Assembly (NCBI GenBank): GCA_947625865.1
Contig: CANQQD010000001.1
Coordinates: forward strand, 1 to 64,000
Source of the DNA: an uncultured Clostridia bacterium
GTDB taxonomy: Bacteria; Bacillota; Clostridia; Christensenellales; Borkfalkiaceae
Direction: 5' to 3'
Length of the DNA stretch: 64,000 bases
Part shown: one piece after another, positions 57,593-64,000 of the stretch
How the letters are laid out: each line of letters begins with the position of its first letter
Position numbering within the stretch: position 1 is the stretch's first letter
Notes under the pieces: model-generated
The model's database searches: none
The model's input: the letters and a program-made list of their open reading frames with translations, nothing else
Told to the model about the DNA's origin: nothing
Program-made: the position numbers and the translations under genes

Positions 57593-58762
57593 TCAATTGT
57601 CGAATACCGTGCGATACGCAACCTCTTTTATGGTTGCGGCAGCTTCGGCGTTTAAATCCCCGTCGAACGTGGAAGCTTTGGGGTCTATCCCGAGAAGCTC
57701 TGCCATATGCACGCACGCGGCGAGGTACGACCCGATGTATGAGGGGTGGTTGTCGTCCTTCCAATACAGCCACATGGGCGAAGCTTTGCCCTCGTTTGCA
57801 AGATTATACGTTTCGTAGATATAAGTGAACGCCTTGCCGACATAAGACACGCTTGCGCCCGTTTCCCTTGCCGCGTTTTCGTACGCTGTGCGCAGCTGCG
57901 CTTCCATTGCGGGAATACTTCCGCCGTATTCTTCTTCGTTTTCGTTCACGTATTTGGGATTGCCCCACGTTTCGTATAAGAATACTTTGCAGTCTGTCTG
58001 CGTTGCCTTTATCCTTGCCGCGAGAGTCTGAACGCCCGATAAAAACCCGTTGTAATTGCTCAGCGGCCTGAAGCTTTGCTCCTGCAGGACGACGATATCG
58101 TAGTCGTTTGCGGCGGTCAATGCCGCCTCCACCCTTGCTCCGTCTGAATTTGCGGGGTTTGCCCAATTGCTTAAATTCTGCGCGCCCGTGGTTATGCTCG
58201 TAACGGTCACGTCCGCGCCCGCCGCGCGCGCGAGAGGCGCGAAGATATTTTCGGGCATGTCGTTATAGTATGTGTAACTGTTGCCTATAAAAAGTATTTT
58301 ATAGCTTTGGGGCTCCGTCTCCCCGACGGGAGTTATCTTTCTGCCGTCGGCGGTCTCCACGCGGGAATTTGAATACACTATGCAGTTTTCGGGGAACACG
58401 TTTTTACCTATCGCCGTGACGCTTGCAGGCAGCGTTACGGATTTTACCGCCGTCTGCGCAAAGGAATTGTCGCCTATATAAGTAACGCCGTCGGAAATAT
58501 TTATTTCGGTGACTCTGCCCGATTTTGAATACCACGGGGCGTCCTTTACGGAAGAATAATCGTGCATTCTGCCGCTTCCTTCCACCGAAAGAACAAACCC
58601 GTAGTTGCCGTCGTCCGAAAAATGCGCGGTGATGCCGGAATTAATTTCCCAGGAGGGCAGCCCCTCGCCTTTGGCGCAAGCGGGTAAAAAGACGGATATA
58701 CAGACCAGTATAACAAGTATTCCCGTTACAACCGCCGAAATTTTATTTTTATAAATTTTCAT
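57593..58762 (-). CDS. SGNH-hydrolase-like (DUF4886-type) lipoprotein with an N-terminal LRR_5-like segment
   Basis: 389 aa; lipobox FLPAC; ILFIGNSYTYYNDMP block I motif; DDNHPSYIGSYLAA block V. Confidence 0.82.
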   Translation of the reverse strand: MKIYKNKISAVVTGILVILVCISVFLPACAKGEGLPSWEINSGITAHFSDDGNYGFVLSVEGSGRMHDYSSVKDAPWYSKSGRVTEINISDGVTYIGDNSFAQTAVKSVTLPASVTAIGKNVFPENCIVYSNSRVETADGRKITPVGETEPQSYKILFIGNSYTYYNDMPENIFAPLARAAGADVTVTSITTGAQNLSNWANPANSDGARVEAALTAANDYDIVVLQEQSFRPLSNYNGFLSGVQTLAARIKATQTDCKVFLYETWGNPKYVNENEEEYGGSIPAMEAQLRTAYENAARETGASVSYVGKAFTYIYETYNLANEGKASPMWLYWKDDNHPSYIGSYLAACVHMAELLGIDPKASTFDGDLNAEAAATIKEVAYRTVFDN

Positions 58763-58860
58763 AATAGCATTGTTTCAGGCAGAGCGCATATGCATGCGCT
58801 CTGCTCTTTTATATCCGCGGTATAAAAATTTTTTGCGGGATTTTTGTGACCTATGCGTTT

Positions 58861-60042
58861 TTATTTTTTGTATAATTTGGAGACGCCCGTCTCTATTGCC
58901 GCTTCGGCGACCGCCTTTGCAACCGCCTCGTGCGCGCGCTTATCCCACGCCTTGGGAAGTATGTACTCGCGGGAGAGCTCGCTGTCGGACACGCAGCCCG
59001 CAATTCCCCTTGCCGCCGCCATCATCATCTCCTTATTTACGGTGTTTGCCCGCACGTCCAGCGCGCCGCGGAACAGTCCCGGGAATACGAGCACATTGTT
59101 TATCTGGTTTGCGTACTCCGAGGAGCCCGTGCCGACTATGTATGCGCCCGCTTCCTTTGCGTCGTTGGGGTCGATTTCGGGAACGGGATTGGCGCACACG
59201 AAAACTATGGATCTATCCGCCATAGAGGCGACCATCTCTTTGGTTACGCAATTTGCAACCGATACGCCGATGAGAACGTCCGCGCCCTTTAATCCGTCGG
59301 CAAGCGTGCCGTGCATCCTCGAAAGGTTGGTAATTTTGGCAATCTCCCTTTTTGCGGGGTTTTCTATGTTGTCGCCGTCGCACAGAAGTCCGTTGGGACC
59401 GCACATCTTGATATCCTTCACGCCGAACGCCAGAAGGAATTTTGCTATTGCTATTCCCGCCGACCCCGGACCGTTTATGACAACCTTGATCTCGTCTATC
59501 TTTTTGCCCGCCAGCTTCAAAGCGTTCAAAAGCGCAGCTGCGGTGACTATCGCCGTGCCGTGCTGGTCGTCGTGGAATACGGGTATATCCAGCTCCTCTT
59601 TGAGGCGGGTCTCTATTTCAAAGCAACGGGGCGCGGAGATATCCTCTAAATTTATTCCGCCGAACGAGCCGGCAATGAGTTTTATCGTCTTTATAATATC
59701 TTCGGTATCTTTGGACCTTATGCAGATGGGAAAGGCGTCCACGTCGCCGAACTCCTTGAAGAGGGCGCACTTACCCTCCATTACGGGCATGCCCGCCTCG
59801 GGACCGATATTGCCAAGCCCCAATACCGCCGTACCGTCGGTGATTACGGGCACGGTGTTCCAGCGGCGGGTCAGATCGAAGCTCTTTTCAACGTCCGCGC
59901 TTATCGCAAGGCAGGGCTCGGCAACGCCCGGCGTGTAGGCAAGCGACAGGTCCTCGCGGCTGCCAACGGGCACGCGAACCTTCGTCTCTATCTTGCCCCT
60001 CCATTCCGCGTGCTTTTTCAGCGATTCCTTTCTGTAGTCCAT
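58861..60042 (-). CDS. NAD(P)-dependent malic enzyme
   Basis: Start MDYRKESLKKHAEWRGK; LSLAYTPGVAEPC, FHDDQHGTAIVTAAALLNAL, VINGPGSAGIAIAKFLL. Confidence 0.95.
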   Translation of the reverse strand: MDYRKESLKKHAEWRGKIETKVRVPVGSREDLSLAYTPGVAEPCLAISADVEKSFDLTRRWNTVPVITDGTAVLGLGNIGPEAGMPVMEGKCALFKEFGDVDAFPICIRSKDTEDIIKTIKLIAGSFGGINLEDISAPRCFEIETRLKEELDIPVFHDDQHGTAIVTAAALLNALKLAGKKIDEIKVVINGPGSAGIAIAKFLLAFGVKDIKMCGPNGLLCDGDNIENPAKREIAKITNLSRMHGTLADGLKGADVLIGVSVANCVTKEMVASMADRSIVFVCANPVPEIDPNDAKEAGAYIVGTGSSEYANQINNVLVFPGLFRGALDVRANTVNKEMMMAAARGIAGCVSDSELSREYILPKAWDKRAHEAVAKAVAEAAIETGVSKLYKK

Positions 60043-60190
60043 ATTAAAGTACCTCCGTATATAAATGATAAAAAATTTCAAATAATTTTATTTACTTTCA
60101 CTATTTACATTATACACTGCATTTGTTATAATGTAAAATGATAATATATCATACTACCCATAACAAAAACGCATAATACAAGGAGAGCCC

Positions 60191-61081
60191 ATGAATTACG
60201 AATACTGCAAGATATTTTACTACGTGGGAAAGCACAAAAACATAACCAAGGCCGCCGCAGAACTGTATTCCAGCCAGCCCGCCGTGTCACGGGCGATACA
60301 GAATCTTGAACAGGAATTGGGGTGCAGGCTGCTTGTCCGCAACAAATCGGGCGTGGAGTTTACAAAAGAGGGCAAGATCCTCTATGAATATGCAAGCGTA
60401 GCGTACACGCAGCTTTTGAAAGCCGAGGACGAAGTGGTGGGCTCGGTGAGTACCGAAGGCGGCACGATTTATATAGGCTCTACCATTACGGCGCTGTATG
60501 GGTATCTGTTCGATATTTTGAACGACTTCCGCGAAAAGCACCCAAAAGTCAAATTCAAAATTACTACAAGTTCATCCGACAAGGCAATAGAAAAACTGAA
60601 AAACGGCATAGTAGACCTGTCGTTTGTCACTACGCCGTTTAAACTCAGCAAGCAGTTTTCGGTTGTAAAAATAAGTAAATTCAACGATATTTTGATTGCC
60701 GGCAACAGATTTTCGAAGTTGAAAGGACAGACTCTATCGCTCGAGGATCTGTCAAAATATCCGCTCATCTGCCTTGAAGAGGGTATGCAATTAAGGGAGT
60801 TCATAGACAATATTTTTGCCGAAAACAATCTGGAGTTTACCCCCGAAATAGAGCCCGACAGCGCGCACCTCATAGTGCAGATGGTGCGGCATGACTTCGG
60901 GCTTGGGTTCGTGCCCCAAAGCATGGCAGAAGAAGCGATCGGGCGGGGTGAAATATTTAAAGTCAACCTTAAAGACGAATTGCCCGCAAGACATATCTGC
61001 CTTATCACAGACCCGCACCATCCGCTTACAAGCGCCTCGAGAGAGCTTGTGCGCATGATAAATTCGGACCTGAAGAAGTGA
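60191..61081 (+). CDS. LysR family transcriptional regulator
   Basis: 296 aa; NITKAAAELYSSQPAVSRAIQNLEQELGCRLLVR. Confidence 0.95.
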   Translation: MNYEYCKIFYYVGKHKNITKAAAELYSSQPAVSRAIQNLEQELGCRLLVRNKSGVEFTKEGKILYEYASVAYTQLLKAEDEVVGSVSTEGGTIYIGSTITALYGYLFDILNDFREKHPKVKFKITTSSSDKAIEKLKNGIVDLSFVTTPFKLSKQFSVVKISKFNDILIAGNRFSKLKGQTLSLEDLSKYPLICLEEGMQLREFIDNIFAENNLEFTPEIEPDSAHLIVQMVRHDFGLGFVPQSMAEEAIGRGEIFKVNLKDELPARHICLITDPHHPLTSASRELVRMINSDLKK

Positions 61082-61102
61082 TTGGGTGTTTTGGATCAGT
61101 AA

Positions 61103-61130
61103 GCCCGCCCGCATGCAAGTGCGGGCGGGC
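61103..61130. terminator. GCCCGCCCGCA/TGCGGGCGGGC hairpin
   Basis: Perfect 11-bp inverted repeat between convergent genes. Confidence 0.7.
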
Positions 61131-61137
61131 GTTAAAC

Positions 61138-61668
61138 TTATTTGCCGTATTTTTCCTTATACATTCCGATGCATTTGCGGATTATCTCCAGGGCGTCGTA
61201 CTTGTGGCAGATTTCCCTGACGGTCGTCTGCTTGTGTTCGAGCATTTTGTATACCTCGAAGAAGTGCATCATTTCATCGAAAATATGGCGCGGCAATTCC
61301 TTGATATCATAAAAATGTTTATAGTTGGGATCGTTGAGGGGCACTGCGATAATCTTTTCGTCAAGCTCCCCGCCGTCCACCATTTTGATGACGCCTATCG
61401 GCGAACAGGTGACCAAAGTCATTGAAAATATAGGCTCGTTGCACAGCACAAGCACATCCAGCGGGTCGCCGTCGTCGGCCAGAGTGCGCGGGATAAACCC
61501 GTAGTTTGCAGGGTAGACCGTTGAGGTATACAGAACCCTGTCCAGCCTTAAAAGCCCCGTCTCCTTGTCGAGCTCATACTTTGTTTTGCTGCCCTTGGGT
61601 ATTTCGACAAGCGCTTCGAACTTATTTTCCGTTATCCTCTTTTCGTCAATGTCATGCCAGATATTCAT
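61138..61668 (-). CDS. ppa: Inorganic diphosphatase
   Basis: Start MNIWHDIDEKRI; VYPANYGFIPRTLADDGDPLDVLVL. Confidence 0.95.
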   Translation of the reverse strand: MNIWHDIDEKRITENKFEALVEIPKGSKTKYELDKETGLLRLDRVLYTSTVYPANYGFIPRTLADDGDPLDVLVLCNEPIFSMTLVTCSPIGVIKMVDGGELDEKIIAVPLNDPNYKHFYDIKELPRHIFDEMMHFFEVYKMLEHKQTTVREICHKYDALEIIRKCIGMYKEKYGK

Positions 61669-61794
61669 ACCTTTCTCCTCTGCGGTTATTATTGCCGGCA
61701 ACACTCCATGCAAAATCCCGCCTTGTAGTTGTGATTATATGGTAACACAAACCGCCCCGATTTGTAAAATATCTATTGTATATATGTATCATAA

Positions 61795-62220
61795 CATAAA
61801 AGCATATCTTGCGCATTAACCGAAGATAAGGGGCTTTTTGTCTATGTGTTCGGCGCCAGAACCAACGAGGCGCTTTTCAACCATTATGTTGAAAAATCAA
61901 AGGGAATAGTTCGCTTCATAAACCGCCATAAGCAGATTTCAATGAGTTTCATTGAAAACTATCGGGAAATTTGCAGCCGACGATAATGTGCTCAGCGGAA
62001 ATTTACACCACGGATATATGCGTTATAAAAAGTTTTTGGAATACTATAATGGGCGGGAGAATGAATTTTTGGAACTTCCCGCCATGCCCGCGCAAGTTGA
62101 AAAGCATGCTTTGGAAATAGCCCATCCCGCTTTTTACTCCTCCATTCAGAAAGAACTGACAAAGAGCACTTCATATACGACTACCAACTTATGGACGAGC
62201 GGGCCGCTTATTATTTGTGA
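61795..62220 (+). pseudogene. Frameshifted coding remnant of unknown family
   Basis: Contiguous protein-like sequence runs through three frames without an ATG start (EDKGLFVYVFGARTNEALFNHYVEK... / DDNVLSGNLHHGYMRYKKFLEYY... / KEHFIYDYQLMDERAAYYL*). Confidence 0.55.
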
Positions 62221-62261
62221 TTTTTTTTAAATTTTCAAATTCTCATTATGATATATTTGTG

Positions 62262-62455
62262 TTACCTGTAGCAATCTACAATAATTACTTCTTTGCCGTT
62301 CTCGCGCGCCATAGTTATGCAATCGTATGTGCCGCCGCGGCTTATGGGATTACCATTATAATCATTCAAAGGCAATTCGTTTTTGTCCCAAAGCGCAATC
62401 AGTTTATCGCACTTTTTTACTATATAAGCATTGGCTGCGGCAAAAACGTCCCGTC
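62262..62455 (-). pseudogene. SLOG-like coding fragment in a different frame from, and overlapping the 3' end of, the HD gene
   Basis: Minus strand reads RDVFAAANAYIVKKCDKLIALWDKNELPLNDYNGNPISRGGTYDCITMARENGKEVIIVDCYR*. Confidence 0.5.
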
Positions 62456-63571
62456 ATGCATTTCCTGATAATTTTTGTTTATCGTGACATTCAGCTCCAA
62501 TCCATCATTGTATTCGCGGGTAACGAAAGAGTCGTAAATGTACTCCGCATATATGGCGTTAGCGGCAATATCAAACCGGCAATCCCACGCGATCGGGTCG
62601 CGCTTGCTCACCTTTCCGTAAGCAAGCCTGTCCCAACACTGCAGTTCGTCGCAGAGAATTATAAGATAAGCAAGCGGATGCTCGTCAAACCGGATAGAGT
62701 GCTTCTCGGGCGCGTCGTATTTGTTGAAATTATTATGCAAAAGAATTGCGGTAAGGACATCAAGATAGCGGACGTCAAACTGATAATTGGGAACGGAGAA
62801 GATCTGGCGCGCCAAGATTACTGCGCTGAAATACCCGTGATCTATGAATTTCGGTTGATTTATTATACGCTCGGTAAGTTTCGGACAAACCTTTTTCGGG
62901 TCATATCCTTCCCTTAACTGTAACCCATAGGCAAATAAATCATTCAGATTATTAAACGGTTGAGCTTCCGGGAATATTTTTGCCAAATTTTCATGCGTTC
63001 CGTCGCTGAGCGCAATAAATTTATTGAAGTTGCCATAGGAGACATAGGGATTGACCTCTTCGTTATTTCCCCACACTTCTTCCGCATATGTTTTGATTTG
63101 CTCGTGGGCAAACTGGAAAGGATAACCGATATCATGAAACAGCGCCACCATCCCCCAGAATTTCAAGAACTGAAAAGCCGAAACGCCGTTGTCTTTTAAC
63201 CGATAAAACGACAGATAGTTCGCCCTATACGCGGGATCGTTGGCGTAAATTGCAAGCCCCAACGCGAAAACATACACCGAATGTGAATAATGGTCGCGGT
63301 GTTTGGAAAGAAGTTCGCCCGAATGATATTCGTGGTCCGAGAGCATTTCAAGCAATTTTTTTGTATTCTCGTAGCCCTGCCCGAACAATTTAAAAATTTC
63401 GCTGAAACAAAAATAAACGGAAAATGCGTCTTCCTTTTTTCCGCTTGAAATAAATTGTTTAAGCACAAGTTTAAAACACAACTTATCGCTCTCCGCGGTT
63501 TCGGGCTTTTCATATTCTTTCATATCCAGCAAATCGAAAAATTTACTGCTCCATTCCGAAAGCGTTTTCAT
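62420..63571 (-). CDS. HD-domain-like protein
   Basis: 383 aa; HRDHYSHSVYVFALGLAIY and VALFHDIGYPF. Confidence 0.55.
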   Translation of the reverse strand: MKTLSEWSSKFFDLLDMKEYEKPETAESDKLCFKLVLKQFISSGKKEDAFSVYFCFSEIFKLFGQGYENTKKLLEMLSDHEYHSGELLSKHRDHYSHSVYVFALGLAIYANDPAYRANYLSFYRLKDNGVSAFQFLKFWGMVALFHDIGYPFQFAHEQIKTYAEEVWGNNEEVNPYVSYGNFNKFIALSDGTHENLAKIFPEAQPFNNLNDLFAYGLQLREGYDPKKVCPKLTERIINQPKFIDHGYFSAVILARQIFSVPNYQFDVRYLDVLTAILLHNNFNKYDAPEKHSIRFDEHPLAYLIILCDELQCWDRLAYGKVSKRDPIAWDCRFDIAANAIYAEYIYDSFVTREYNDGLELNVTINKNYQEMHDGTFLPQPMLI

Positions 63572-63693
63572 AAGTTCTCCTTTGAATAACAGATATCAAA
63601 TCACAAAAATTATAACATCTGCAATGAATATTTTCAAGCTTTGCGTCAAATTAAATTGCTTTGCGTTTAAAATGTTCAAAGCTATAAATTTTA

Positions 63694-63713
63694 CCCACCG
63701 GCTATCCGGTGGG
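63694..63713. terminator. CCCACCGG ctat CCGGTGGG hairpin
   Basis: Perfect inverted repeat in an intergenic gap. Confidence 0.45.
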
Positions 63714-63730
63714 CTTCTTTTGAGCATGGA

Positions 63731-63766
63731 AAAACCGGCGAACAGCGCGGCTCGCCGGTTTTTTTG
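63731..63766. terminator. AAAACCGGCGA...TCGCCGGTTTT terminator
   Basis: Inverted repeat with A/T tracts. Confidence 0.7.
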
Positions 63767-63786
63767 TTTTAGGTTATTTGATCCGT

Positions 63787-63981
63787 CTACTGACGGCGGT
63801 TTGCCTTGCACAGAGGCTTTAAAGGAAGATGCAGTTTGTCCGGCGAAAGTCTGGTATTATCCACCACGATCACCTCTTGCGGGGGATTATCGGGCGTTAT
63901 ATAGAGCGCAATCTCACCCTTTTTCCACGTCTGTCCGTCGGGATCAAACCAATATACCTTTTTCCCGCGGCGGCGGAACAT
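63787..63981 (-). CDS. Small hypothetical protein
   Basis: 64 aa, MFRRRGKKVYWFDPDGQTWKKGEIALYITPDNPPQEVIVVDNTRLSP; compositionally protein-like; near window edge. Confidence 0.45.
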   Translation of the reverse strand: MFRRRGKKVYWFDPDGQTWKKGEIALYITPDNPPQEVIVVDNTRLSPDKLHLPLKPLCKANRRQ

Positions 63982-64000
63982 TACGCCGACGACTTCGATG

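Overview
64-kb window of a Firmicutes/Clostridia-like chromosome (my inference from gene content; not tested). The backbone carries amino-acid and central metabolism genes (thrC, an aspartate-type aminotransferase, KDPG aldolase, malic enzyme, pyrophosphatase), tandem YitT membrane proteins, regulators and a MATE transporter. Three accessory segments stand out. (1) A ~12.5-kb integrated element (about 17576-30153) abuts tRNA-Gln(CTG) and is bounded by a 63-bp direct repeat with 2 mismatches. It carries a large serine recombinase, a sigma/HTH-like protein and, inside a second ~41-bp imperfect repeat, a defence cargo: AAA/DUF4143 ATPase - HsdM - HsdS - TIR/SEFIR protein - HsdR, with a divergent nucleotidyltransferase-like gene. 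Two strong inverted repeats lie in the ~700-bp non-coding segment between recombination module and cargo. (2) A starch/alpha-glucan locus (30267-50913) has a phosphorylase, an ABC importer, two GH13 enzymes, a LacI-type regulator and a 2171-aa BspA-like LRR lipoprotein. Shared palindromic operator-like sites lie upstream of both operons. (3) Exported proteins of unusual architecture include an M60-like metalloprotease/beta-helix surface protein, a thioredoxin-like lipoprotein, a protein with three diverged ~130-aa repeats joined by an (EP)n linker, and an SGNH lipoprotein. Near the right end are a multiply frameshifted coding remnant and a SLOG-like frame overlapping the end of an HD-domain gene. 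All product calls come from motif recognition in the translated sequence; no database search was run.
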